A stretch of 6,514 nt of DNA, taken from assembly GCA_900767015.1 (NCBI GenBank), contig CAAFXQ010000316.1, positions 1-6,514 of the forward strand, given 5' to 3'. The notes below the pieces were generated by a model. The model had not been told where the DNA came from. It saw only the letters and a list, made by a program, of their open reading frames with translations, and ran no database searches. Both the position numbers and the translations under genes were made by a program. Below are positions 1-6,206 of the stretch, piece by piece (position 1 is the first letter of the stretch; each line of letters begins with the position of its first letter). The DNA is from Clostridia bacterium (GTDB lineage Bacteria > Bacillota > Clostridia > Oscillospirales > Acutalibacteraceae).

Positions 1-117
1 AAATCCGTAGACATACTCTGTGTATTTCAAGGATTTTTAACGACAAAGACGGCATTAGTTGGGCATTATGACGAATGCCGGGACGTTTTTAGAGGTTGCC
101 TGTAGTTTTCGCTGCGG
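1..117. other. non-coding stretch after the transporter operon, with GGCATT repeats
   Basis: This is the sequence downstream of the minus-strand operon, up to the left window edge. No plausible gene was seen. It contains GGCATTA twice as a direct repeat (51-57 and 62-68), and one inverted partner, AATGCC, at 74-79. The partner can pair with either copy: a tight hairpin with a 6-nt loop (62-67/74-79) or a wider one, CGGCATT/AATGCCG (50-56/74-80). On the minus strand the sequence after the hairpin is only weakly T-rich, so a terminator for the operon is possible but poorly supported. A five-T run follows on the plus strand at 86-90. Confidence 0.35.
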
Positions 118-618
118 TTACTTTGTTAAGTCCGCCATTTTGAGTCCCGAGCCTTTCTGTCCCCAGGCGTTTGCCCAGCTTTCGCAGTACAGCTTGTAGT
201 AGGAGACATTGTGTTTTTTGCGGTAGCCCTCAAAGAAGTTGCACCAGATTGCCGAGGGAAGGGCGATGACGATATAGTAAAGCGGTCCTAAAAGCAGGCA
301 CTGCCAGGTGTGACCGTATTCGTGGATCCGGGTGTTGTAGGTCCATTTTTTGTTCTTGTGCTGATCTTTCATGAAGATGAAAAGCCCCATCGAAAGACCG
401 CCCGCATTCCACGGAAGATAGACGATTCTTGCATAGCCGAAGCGCTGCCAGCGTCTGCCTTTGATTTTTGTACAGATCAGAAAGGCGATTCCTCCGACAA
501 GGTTGACCGGAAGTCCCCATGTCCATTGGACAAAATAGAACAGGAAATCAAGCATACTTTGCTTCAAGCATTTTTCCTTTTTCGGCGGTTCTTTTACGGT
601 AATATCGATGTCGGTCAT
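118..618 (-). CDS. small membrane protein with HExxH zinc-site motif
   Basis: This gene encodes 166 residues of an uncharacterised family. After a charged N-terminus there are hydrophobic stretches at about residues 24-50, 66-83 and 107-127, so the protein is probably membrane bound. Between the last two, residues 99-103 read HEYGH, matching the HExxH zinc-binding motif of metallopeptidases. Downstream, Glu146 in the motif ESWAN could be a third ligand, as in gluzincin-type enzymes. The start codon overlaps the transporter stop as ATGA (615-618). An AAGGAG ribosome binding site lies at 627-632, inside the end of the transporter gene, so translation is probably coupled. What is seen is the motif, the membrane segments and the overlap. 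Zinc binding and any peptidase activity are inferences; it could equally be a non-catalytic accessory of the transporter. Confidence 0.85.
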   Translation of the reverse strand: MTDIDITVKEPPKKEKCLKQSMLDFLFYFVQWTWGLPVNLVGGIAFLICTKIKGRRWQRFGYARIVYLPWNAGGLSMGLFIFMKDQHKNKKWTYNTRIHEYGHTWQCLLLGPLYYIVIALPSAIWCNFFEGYRKKHNVSYYKLYCESWANAWGQKGSGLKMADLTK

Positions 619-2291
619 TTTACATTCTCCTTTTGTTCTTCGATTTCTCTTTTGGTTTCAAGCTCTTTTTCAATAAGAATAATATAGTCCCCGTCCTCGT
701 TTTTGTCAAGCGTATGAATTTCATCGCTGTCGTTGTCCTTGCCGAGCCAGGTGTTTTCTATTCTTTGACCGCTGACAAGTTCGATTCTTTCTTTTTCTTC
801 GTCAGACAGCGTGACCGAGCCGTATTTGTGCTTGGTGGCAACGGCGGCTCTTATCATGGTATGATCTTCTTTGGTCATTTTGAACTTTTTCAAAAGAATC
901 AGGGCGATTACAGCGGCGATAATCGGAATCACCGCTACGCAGATACGGACGCCTAAAACGGCGCTTGACGACTGCACATAAAGCGTTCCGGTCGCTTTTT
1001 CGTATTCGCTGACCGTGTCGCCGGTAACAAGGCCGAACGACTGCAAAATAAATGAAACGAAAAAAGCCATGACGCCGCTGACGCTCTTTTTGATGAGTGT
1101 ACTGAACGTGGAAATAACGCCCTCTCTGCGTCTGCCGGTAATCAGCTCGTCAACGTCGGTAAGGTCGGGGAAAACGTTCGTCGAAACGAAGCCGAGACCG
1201 CTCATGCCGAACGGGTACAGAATCATGCTCAGCATCATCAGTATGACCCAAAGCGGAGAAGCCTTGCTTCCGCCCTGCATGAAAAGACCGATGGCAAGAC
1301 CGGCAACCATCAGCGGTGTTACGATATCGCCGCAGCGTTTTTTGCCGAATTTCATGGTCAGCGCATAGTTGAACGGGAAAGCCGAAGCCTCCGCAACGCC
1401 TGCAACGGCGTTGAAGAGTGCATATTTGCTGTACTGATTGGCAAGATATTTGATGTAGTAAACCTTTGAGCTTGCATAAAAGCCGGTTGAAAACTGATAG
1501 GCAAGGCTCATAAAGAAGTACTGACGGAAAGACTTGTTTTTGAAAACAAGGTAGTATTCATGAAAGAAATATTTCAAATCGAACGGTTCAAGCTCATTGT
1601 CGAGCGAGGACGGTTCTCTTGTTGTTTTGTATGTAAGAAAGACCGCAACGCTGTAAAACAGGGAGAGAACAAGTCCGATGATGAGAAACGGGGTTTTCGA
1701 TTCCGAGGTCAGGTTGTCGCCTGAGCCGAACAGGGCAAGAATCAGCACAACAATGCCGAACGAGGGCACCATACCGGCGGAGTTGAAAAGATAACCCATC
1801 GAGTTATACTGCGTTCTCAGATCGTATTCGGGGGCAAGCTCGGGAAGCATCGCCGTATGCGGAACACAGATAATGGTATACGCCGTTTTGTAAACCATAT
1901 AGACAAGAACGAAATAGACCATTGCCGTCGTCGGATTGGTTTTTCCGTTGAGACCGAACGAGTTCCACAAAAGCGAATACGAAACGAACATCAGCGGAAT
2001 ACCCCAAAGAAGATACCGCCGGTGCTTACCGGTTTTGCTTCTTGTGCGGTCGGTGATAATTCCCATCGCCGGGTCGGTCACGGCATCCCAGATGGTTGCA
2101 AACATGACGACAAGACCCGCCTGTTTCAGGCTGAGGTTTACGACGTCGGTCAGAAAGATCGTCAGATACATCGAAATGATGTAGCCCGAGCCACCGAGAT
2201 ACATATTCGTGTAGCTGTAATTGATCATCGGCAGGATTGCGGTTTTAAAGTCACCCTTTACACCGATTGCCTTTTTAATTTTTTCTCCCAT
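615..2291 (-). CDS. GPH-family (MelB-like) sugar:cation symporter
   Basis: This is a 558-residue major facilitator of the glycoside-pentoside-hexuronide:cation symporter family, which takes up sugars or glycosides with Na+ or H+. The family signature is clear after the second membrane segment: WDAVTDPAMG followed by TDRTRSKTGKHRRYLL. Asp69 and Asp73 (numbered from the ATG) align with the cation-binding Asp55/Asp59 pair of MelB. The substrate cannot be read from sequence. The frame stays open upstream to a TTG at 2306, but GGAG at 2301-2304 lies 9 nt before the ATG at 2291, so that ATG is chosen. An approximately 91-residue charged tail follows the last membrane segment. It is longer than usual for MelB-type proteins and too short to be a LacS-type IIA domain. 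The gene is first in an operon with the HExxH membrane protein and is controlled by a promoter with two palindromic operators. Confidence 0.93.
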   Translation of the reverse strand: MGEKIKKAIGVKGDFKTAILPMINYSYTNMYLGGSGYIISMYLTIFLTDVVNLSLKQAGLVVMFATIWDAVTDPAMGIITDRTRSKTGKHRRYLLWGIPLMFVSYSLLWNSFGLNGKTNPTTAMVYFVLVYMVYKTAYTIICVPHTAMLPELAPEYDLRTQYNSMGYLFNSAGMVPSFGIVVLILALFGSGDNLTSESKTPFLIIGLVLSLFYSVAVFLTYKTTREPSSLDNELEPFDLKYFFHEYYLVFKNKSFRQYFFMSLAYQFSTGFYASSKVYYIKYLANQYSKYALFNAVAGVAEASAFPFNYALTMKFGKKRCGDIVTPLMVAGLAIGLFMQGGSKASPLWVILMMLSMILYPFGMSGLGFVSTNVFPDLTDVDELITGRRREGVISTFSTLIKKSVSGVMAFFVSFILQSFGLVTGDTVSEYEKATGTLYVQSSSAVLGVRICVAVIPIIAAVIALILLKKFKMTKEDHTMIRAAVATKHKYGSVTLSDEEKERIELVSGQRIENTWLGKDNDSDEIHTLDKNEDGDYIILIEKELETKREIEEQKENVK

Positions 2292-2300
2292 ACGCATCAT

Positions 2301-2304
2301 CTCC
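2301..2304 (-). promoter_or_regulatory. ribosome binding site deciding the transporter start
   Basis: On the minus strand GGAG is followed by ATGATGCGT and then ATG. Only the third ATG (2289-2291) has a suitable spacing of 9 nt. The earlier ATGs at 2298-2300 and 2295-2297 are too close, and the in-frame TTG at 2306 would overlap the site itself. Confidence 0.7.
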
Positions 2305-2312
2305 AAGCGCTT
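2305..2312. promoter_or_regulatory. operator O2, AAGCGCTT palindrome
   Basis: This is a perfect 8-bp palindrome at the predicted transcription start of the transporter operon, touching its ribosome binding site. Its centre is 28 bp from that of the second palindrome. The GCGC-centred core is typical of LacI-family repressors and of CcpA (cre) sites. The identity of the regulator is inferred only. Confidence 0.6.
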
Positions 2313-2318
2313 TTTCTT

Positions 2319-2348
2319 ATTTTAACACTGTAAAGCGCTTTAAGTCAA
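2319..2348 (-). promoter_or_regulatory. sigma-A promoter of the transporter operon
   Basis: On the minus strand the -35 is TTGACT (2343-2348), the spacer is 18 bp, and the -10 is TAAAAT (2319-2324), with TGT directly before it as an extended -10. The start should fall near 2312, giving a leader of about 20 nt. The spacer contains the AAAGCGCTTT operator. Confidence 0.75.
2332..2341. promoter_or_regulatory. operator O1, AAAGCGCTTT palindrome
   Basis: This perfect 10-bp palindrome sits inside the spacer of the transporter promoter, where a bound repressor would block RNA polymerase. It matches the core of LacI-family and CcpA sites, but the flanks (GT on the left, AA on the right) do not match the outer bases of the cre consensus. 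It also lies upstream of the divergent Gln/Asn-rich gene, so it could affect both. Confidence 0.65.
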
Positions 2349-2434
2349 TACATACCGAATAAACAAAACCGATTTGCGGCATAATAAAGCAGGAAGAACA
2401 AATCTTCTCAATAATGCAAAGGAGAAAAAGACTA

Positions 2435-2599
2435 ATGTCACAGAACACTCAGCAAAACAATCAGCAGCAAAACCAGCAGAATAATCAGCAGCAAAATGCC
2501 CGCAGCCGTCAGCGGCAAAATGAGCAGGACAAGCAGCAGAACAGACAGAAGAATCAGCAGCAGAACAAACAGCAGGACAGAGAGGAAAACCAGTTTTAA
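2435..2599 (+). CDS. small Gln/Asn-rich low-complexity protein
   Basis: This gene encodes 54 residues, almost all Gln and Asn with scattered Arg, Lys, Asp and Glu. The N-terminal half is uncharged (MSQNTQQNNQQQ), and the second half is mixed-charge and basic. There is no signal peptide, membrane segment or recognisable domain. The start at 2435 is chosen over the in-frame ATG at 2414 because AAAGGAG (2418-2424) lies 10 nt before it and overlaps the longer start. The coding DNA holds a 14-bp direct repeat, AATCAGCAGCAAAA, at 2459-2472 and 2483-2496, so the gene may have grown by a 24-bp (8-codon) duplication. No good -35/-10 pair was found upstream; CATAAT at 2380-2385 is a possible -10. Function is unknown. 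The family could be a spore or stress component or an intrinsically disordered RNA-binding peptide, but nothing here decides that. Confidence 0.65.
   Translation: MSQNTQQNNQQQNQQNNQQQNARSRQRQNEQDKQQNRQKNQQQNKQQDREENQF
2459..2496 (+). repeat. direct repeat AATCAGCAGCAAAA, 2 copies, 24-bp period
   Basis: Identical 14-bp units at 2459-2472 and 2483-2496 encode the repeated NQQQ pattern of the small protein. A looser third version (AATCAGCAGCAGAACA) begins near 2552. This is an in-gene low-complexity repeat, not a CRISPR array. Confidence 0.7.
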
Positions 2600-2631
2600 C
2601 GGTCATTTCTTTTTTGTGTCAGACGGAACAA

Positions 2632-2666
2632 AAATGCGCCCTTTCTCACTGTGAAAAGGCGCATTT
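2632..2666 (-). terminator. terminator between convergent genes, strongest on minus strand
   Basis: The arms AAATGCGCC (2632-2640) and GGCGCATTT (2658-2666) are perfectly complementary, and further pairing (TTT/AAA, CA/TG) extends into the loop. Read on the minus strand the stem ends in ATTTTTG, a standard U-tract, so it terminates the P-loop ATPase gene. On the plus strand the following sequence is only moderately T-rich, but it may also stop the Gln/Asn-rich gene that converges here. Confidence 0.8.
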
Positions 2667-2690
2667 GCTCTCATTTGACCGATGTTGGCT

Positions 2691-3776
2691 TTATGCCCGT
2701 GAAGTAATCTCCCGGTCGATGAATTCCTCGGTAAAGCGGTCGAGCGCCTTGAAATCCATCGCTTCGGTGTAAAAGCTTTCCAATCTGTCGTGCGTCTCTT
2801 TTGCTTGTGACAGCAGCTCGATACTTGCCTGGGTCAGCTCATTTGCCGTTTTCTGCCCGAAGGCAAGACGGTTCTTTCTGTCTTTGAGAACATCGGACGT
2901 AAGAAATCTTCTTGCGTGAATGAGACGGTCGAACGGGACGGATATTACATGGCTGCTTTTGACCGTAAGAAGCGCAAGGCTCAGCTTCGGGATAATGATG
3001 TGTTCGAATTCGTCGGGCTTCATCGGACACGGACAGGCGATTACATCGTACCCGTTTTTCGACGCTGTCTGCGCAATCCGCTCGATAAGAATTCCCGAAA
3101 CGGCGGAATGTTCGTCAACAAGACCGATGACTCTTGAAGCAAGAGCGGTGACGGTCGAGTCGAAAAAGACAATTCCGTCGGGCGTGATGCCGGACAAAAA
3201 GCGTCTGTTGATTTTTCCGACGCCGGCGCCCTTGATTCTCGGCGCTTCCCGGGCACAGAAGCGCTGCGCAAAGCTTTCCGCCTTGCTTTCGTCAACGCAG
3301 CTTTGTACAATTTTTCTTGTGTCCTCGCTTATCGCCCCGGCGGCGCTCAGGTATCTGGTTGAGCGGCGGTGAAAAATCGAATTTTCAATCGAGACCGAGC
3401 GGATCAGGTCGGCTTTTTCAAACAGCTTTTCCCTGTCCCAGAAATTGCCGAGATTGAGAATGTTTTCCGACGCACCGGGGAACAGAGGCTCAAGTACATG
3501 AGGAGCCGTGCCGTCCGCAAGACAAAGACCGAGCTTCGGCACGATAACGGCGTCAAGACTTTTCGGGTCACTGCTGCAATAGACCCGTTCGGTGTCAAGG
3601 TTCAGCGCTTCAGCCGCTTTTGCGGCCTTTTTCATAAAAGAAGATTTTCCTGTTCCGGGACCGCCCTTTATAATATACATACGGCTGTCACGGTACGGAT
3701 TATAAAGCTCTGTGAAAAGGGAACGAAACCCCATCGGTGTATTGGCGCCTAAAAAGCTTTGGATCGTTTTGCTCAT
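2691..3776 (-). CDS. duplicated P-loop ATPase with decayed second site
   Basis: This gene encodes 361 residues and resembles an uncharacterised Firmicute ATPase family (recalled as PRK06851-like). The N-terminal half has a textbook Walker A, GGPGTGKSS at 38-46, followed by YCSSDPKSLD (66-75) and VPKL (79-82). The C-terminal half repeats the same order: TPDG (198-201, like TPMG at 13-16), CPMKPDEFE (250-258), IPKL (262-265), and an SHV (275-277) matching PHV (92-94). Where the second Walker A should be, around residues 218-228, the sequence reads GLVDEHSAVSG, with no GKS or GKT. Only the first site can bind nucleotide in the usual way. The start at 3776 is preceded by GGGGG at 3783-3787, a weak but well-spaced ribosome binding site. 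Terminators upstream and downstream make it a single-gene unit. Its cellular role is unknown. Confidence 0.88.
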   Translation of the reverse strand: MSKTIQSFLGANTPMGFRSLFTELYNPYRDSRMYIIKGGPGTGKSSFMKKAAKAAEALNLDTERVYCSSDPKSLDAVIVPKLGLCLADGTAPHVLEPLFPGASENILNLGNFWDREKLFEKADLIRSVSIENSIFHRRSTRYLSAAGAISEDTRKIVQSCVDESKAESFAQRFCAREAPRIKGAGVGKINRRFLSGITPDGIVFFDSTVTALASRVIGLVDEHSAVSGILIERIAQTASKNGYDVIACPCPMKPDEFEHIIIPKLSLALLTVKSSHVISVPFDRLIHARRFLTSDVLKDRKNRLAFGQKTANELTQASIELLSQAKETHDRLESFYTEAMDFKALDRFTEEFIDREITSRA

Positions 3777-3877
3777 AAAATACCCCCGAGAAAAGAACGA
3801 TTGGTTTTGATTTTCATTTCATTCTATTCAAAAAATAAAAAAACGACACAAAAACCGGATCGCAAAGCCGCACAAGC

Positions 3878-3910
3878 AAAAAAAGAGACTGTTCCTGACG
3901 AACAGTCCCG
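3878..3910 (-). terminator. intrinsic terminator of the membrane-anchored protein gene
   Basis: GACTGTTC (3887-3894) and GAACAGTC (3900-3907) form a perfect 8-bp stem with a 5-nt loop. On the minus strand it is followed by TC and then seven T residues (3884-3878). It lies 16-48 nt after the stop codon at 3926, and separates this gene from the P-loop ATPase. Confidence 0.88.
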
Positions 3911-3925
3911 TTTTGAATATTCGGT

Positions 3926-5056
3926 TTAATTTGCGCTGCTTTTTTTTGTGGTTGATGCTGAACTGTCGTCGCTCATTCCGCTGAGCTTGCCGAGCCAGGA
4001 CAGATTCAGATAGCTGTAGTTCTTCGGAATTTCAAAGGTGGAATCGGGAACATCGGACGTGATCCGGTTGATGAAGGTCGAAAATTCCTTTCCCTCTTTG
4101 TCTATCGTATCAATTCTTACAAGGGTATCGCCGCTGAAATAATACTTCGTAATGCTGCCGTCATCTGCTTTGTAGCTTTCGCAGGTGAGCTTCTGACCGT
4201 TTATGGTAACCTCGGATACCTGAATGTCTTTGGAATTGATATCGGATTCGCCGAAGCCGGACATCACGTTCATGTCTTTTTTCATGTCAAGCATATCGGC
4301 GGGAACCTTACTGTATTTTTTGAAATTGTCAATCAGAATATAAGTTGTATCTTTGCTTTTGATGTAAAGAATCTTACATTTGATATTCTCCATCGTTGCG
4401 GACATAATGAAGTTGCCGTTCTTGGTTGCAAAGGTAACGGGCTCCGTTCCGAGGCTCGGATCATCGGTGGTAAATTCCATCAGATATTGGTTTGACAGAA
4501 ACATCTGCTGATATTTTTCGATTTTGTATTTGCCCGTGCTGTTATTCTGTCCGGAAGAGCTGTTTGTTGTATTCTGGTTTTTGTCGGAGCCGCCGGACGG
4601 GCCGGAGGGTTTACCCTGCGGACTTGTGGTGACCTGCTGGCTGTCGGCGCCGGCTTGTGTCTGCCCCTGTGCTGCGCCGCTGGTTTCCGGCTCGGTAATG
4701 ACCTGACCGCTGAAGCCGATTCCGCTTACGGTATCGTTAACGACGGGGCCGCTGTTGTTTTGCGGAAGCTGATTGATATCGACCTGATCATTGATCTTGG
4801 CAACGGTTTCTCCCGGTGTTCCGTCTGCGTTTGTGAGAGCGGCGTATCGATCGCCGTTTTTGTCTGTAACAACGACCAGCGATTCTCCGTTGTCGCCCTG
4901 AACAACACCGTATGCCGTTCCGTTTGCGTCGGTTACGGTCGGAATAAAGACCGTCGGTTTTTCGCCGCCCGTAAAAAGGAAGATACATAAGGCGCTTATG
5001 ACAACGACAATGAAAATCAAAAGACCGAGACAAATACGCTTTATGATTTTTTTCAT
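3926..5056 (-). CDS. membrane-anchored exported protein with disordered linker
   Basis: This gene encodes 376 residues and no family is recognised with confidence. A basic N-terminus (KKIIKR) and one hydrophobic segment (about 8-28) suggest a type II signal-anchor. There is no lipobox cysteine at a clear cleavage site. Residues 38-85 contain two related short repeats (VTDANGTAYGVV and VTDKNGDRYAAL). A Gly/Ser/Gln/Thr/Asn-rich linker (about 122-175) follows, then a globular domain (about 176-350) rich in alternating beta-type sequence and ending in DSTFEIPKNY. That ending resembles domains of the LolA/LppX kind seen in bacterial lipoproteins, but this is an impression only. A strong GGAGGA site (5064-5069) with 7-nt spacing fixes the start. 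The protein probably acts on the outer face of the membrane. It is followed by its own terminator. Confidence 0.88.
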   Translation of the reverse strand: MKKIIKRICLGLLIFIVVVISALCIFLFTGGEKPTVFIPTVTDANGTAYGVVQGDNGESLVVVTDKNGDRYAALTNADGTPGETVAKINDQVDINQLPQNNSGPVVNDTVSGIGFSGQVITEPETSGAAQGQTQAGADSQQVTTSPQGKPSGPSGGSDKNQNTTNSSSGQNNSTGKYKIEKYQQMFLSNQYLMEFTTDDPSLGTEPVTFATKNGNFIMSATMENIKCKILYIKSKDTTYILIDNFKKYSKVPADMLDMKKDMNVMSGFGESDINSKDIQVSEVTINGQKLTCESYKADDGSITKYYFSGDTLVRIDTIDKEGKEFSTFINRITSDVPDSTFEIPKNYSYLNLSWLGKLSGMSDDSSASTTKKSSAN

Positions 5057-5063
5057 AATGATT

Positions 5064-5069
5064 TCCTCC
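5064..5069 (-). promoter_or_regulatory. ribosome binding site of the membrane-anchored protein
   Basis: GGAGGA on the minus strand lies 7 nt before the ATG at 5054-5056. It is the strongest ribosome binding site in the window and suggests good expression of the exported protein. Confidence 0.75.
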
Positions 5070-5113
5070 GTATTTCTTGCTTTATTAAAGGATACACCTT
5101 CGTTTTTGTGATA

Positions 5114-5142
5114 ATGATTTCAACTTGTAAATTAAGTGTAAA
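5114..5142 (-). promoter_or_regulatory. possible promoter of the membrane-anchored protein gene
   Basis: On the minus strand TTTACA (5137-5142), a 17-bp spacer and AATCAT (5114-5119), with TGA before the -10, give a weak extended -10 promoter in the 104-bp gap after the Mrp gene. No convincing terminator for the Mrp gene was found in this gap, so readthrough from it is an alternative. Confidence 0.35.
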
Positions 5143-5160
5143 TCGGAACTTAACTGAGGC

Positions 5161-5964
5161 TTAAAGCTTTTTCAAAATCGGCTCAAACGCACGGATATCT
5201 GCCTTTTCAATCATGCCCTTGTCGGCAAGCGACGGCGTTTCGGGATTGATCGGAAGAGAAGCGAGAAGCTCAAGTCCGTTTTCGGCGGCGACCTTCTGAA
5301 TGTCGCTTTTACCGAAGATGTAATGGCGGCTTTTGCAGTCGGGACAAACGAAATAGCTCATGTTTTCGATCACGCCGACGATCGGGACGTTCATCATTTT
5401 CGCCATGTTGACCGCCTTGGCGACGATCATGGAAACCAGATCCTGTGCGGTGGTGACGACGATGATGCCGTCCACCTTCAGGCTTTGGAAAACCGTAAGC
5501 GGAACATCACCGGTTCCCGGGGGCATATCGACGAACATATAGTCAACATCGCCCCATTTTACGTCGGTAAAAAACTGCTGAATAACGCCGCTTATCACCG
5601 GACCTCTCCAGACGACGGGCTGTTCGTCGTTTTCAAGAAGAAGATTGACGGACATGACCTTAATTCCGCTTTCGGTCACGGCGGGATTGAGCATATTGTT
5701 GTCAGCGGTAGCCTTCTCTTTGATGCCGAACATTTTCGGAACGGACGGACCCGTTACGTCGGCGTCGAGAACGGCAACTTTTTTTCCGCACTTTTGCATA
5801 GCGGAAGCGAGCATACAGGTGACGGAGGACTTTCCGACTCCGCCCTTGCCGCTGATGACGGCGTAAATCTTTTTAATGCTGCTGAATTCGTTTTGTTTTA
5901 AGGTCAAGTCTCTGTCCTTGCAGTCCGAGGAGCAGGACGAGCAGTTACCCGAACATTCACTCAT
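5161..5964 (-). CDS. mrp: Mrp/NBP35 (ApbC) family iron-sulfur carrier ATPase
   Basis: This gene encodes 267 residues of the Mrp/NBP35 subgroup of MinD-like P-loop ATPases, which carry and deliver [4Fe-4S] clusters in the cytoplasm. The deviant Walker A reads SGKGGVGKSS (38-47), with both signature lysines. DADVTGPSVP (67-76) is the switch region, and FVDMPPGTGD (144-153) contains the Walker B. CPDC (207-210) is the conserved CxxC that bridges a cluster across the dimer. The N-terminus adds a second cysteine group, C4-x3-C8-x2-C11-x3-C15, comparable in place to the N-terminal ferredoxin-like cluster of eukaryotic NBP35 but with different spacing. The N-terminal DUF59 domain of longer Mrp proteins is absent. 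The start is supported by AGGTGAT at 5971-5977, 6 nt before the ATG. The targets cannot be told from the neighbouring genes. Confidence 0.95.
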   Translation of the reverse strand: MSECSGNCSSCSSDCKDRDLTLKQNEFSSIKKIYAVISGKGGVGKSSVTCMLASAMQKCGKKVAVLDADVTGPSVPKMFGIKEKATADNNMLNPAVTESGIKVMSVNLLLENDEQPVVWRGPVISGVIQQFFTDVKWGDVDYMFVDMPPGTGDVPLTVFQSLKVDGIIVVTTAQDLVSMIVAKAVNMAKMMNVPIVGVIENMSYFVCPDCKSRHYIFGKSDIQKVAAENGLELLASLPINPETPSLADKGMIEKADIRAFEPILKKL

Positions 5965-5970
5965 GATTGT

Positions 5971-5977
5971 ATCACCT
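5971..5977 (-). promoter_or_regulatory. ribosome binding site of mrp
   Basis: AGGTGAT on the minus strand, 6 nt before the ATG at 5962-5964. It fixes the start that includes the N-terminal cysteine cluster. Confidence 0.7.
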
Positions 5978-6048
5978 TACTGCGTATATCACGCTCATTT
6001 TATTTTTTCGGCAGTCAAAAGGGCATACCGATTTAAGATAATATACAT

Positions 6049-6077
6049 ACAATAATATAAAACGACCTTAAAGTCAA
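6049..6077 (-). promoter_or_regulatory. probable promoter of mrp
   Basis: On the minus strand TTGACT (6072-6077), a 17-bp spacer and TATTGT (6049-6054). The -35 is good and the -10 matches four of six bases. It would give a leader of about 80 nt before mrp. It diverges from the rightward tandem promoters 50 bp away. Confidence 0.45.
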
Positions 6078-6126
6078 ACAAAAATGCGAAAAAAATATTG
6101 AAAAAGTCAAAAATATTTCCCATCGG

Positions 6127-6155
6127 TTGACAACTTCTTTTACAGATGATAAAAT
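6127..6155 (+). promoter_or_regulatory. strong sigma-A promoter P1, rightward
   Basis: Perfect TTGACA (6127-6132), an ideal 17-bp spacer, and TAAAAT (6150-6155) preceded by TGA as an extended -10. Only one base departs from the -35/-10 consensus. Transcription would start near 6162. No protein gene follows it. Confidence 0.8.
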
Positions 6156-6172
6156 CAAACAGAAATCAGCAC

Positions 6173-6201
6173 TTGACTTTCCCCTTGATGAATGTTAAAA
6201 T
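6173..6201 (+). promoter_or_regulatory. strong sigma-A promoter P2, rightward, in tandem with P1
   Basis: TTGACT (6173-6178), a 17-bp spacer, and TAAAAT (6196-6201) preceded by TGT as an extended -10. It lies exactly 46 bp downstream of P1, with the same spacing and the same -10. Transcription would start at the GGG at 6206-6208. Confidence 0.8.
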
Positions 6202-6206
6202 CATCG

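Noticed and set aside
2441..2599. Repeat array that could suggest CRISPR
   Set aside because: The repeats are short, in frame, without unique spacers, and explained by Gln/Asn codons.
2340..2606. Minus-strand 88-codon Cys/Ala-rich frame
   Set aside because: It is the complement of the Gln/Asn repeat codons (CAG and AAC read as CTG and GTT types). The plus strand has the ribosome binding site, and the frame would cross the transporter promoter.
5132..5153. TTAAGT/ACTTAA inverted repeat after mrp
   Set aside because: Six AT-rich pairs with a 10-nt loop and no T-tract are too weak to call a terminator.
5323..5901. Long plus-strand frame of 192 codons
   Set aside because: It lies wholly antisense within the clearly conserved Mrp ATPase and shows no recognisable protein features.
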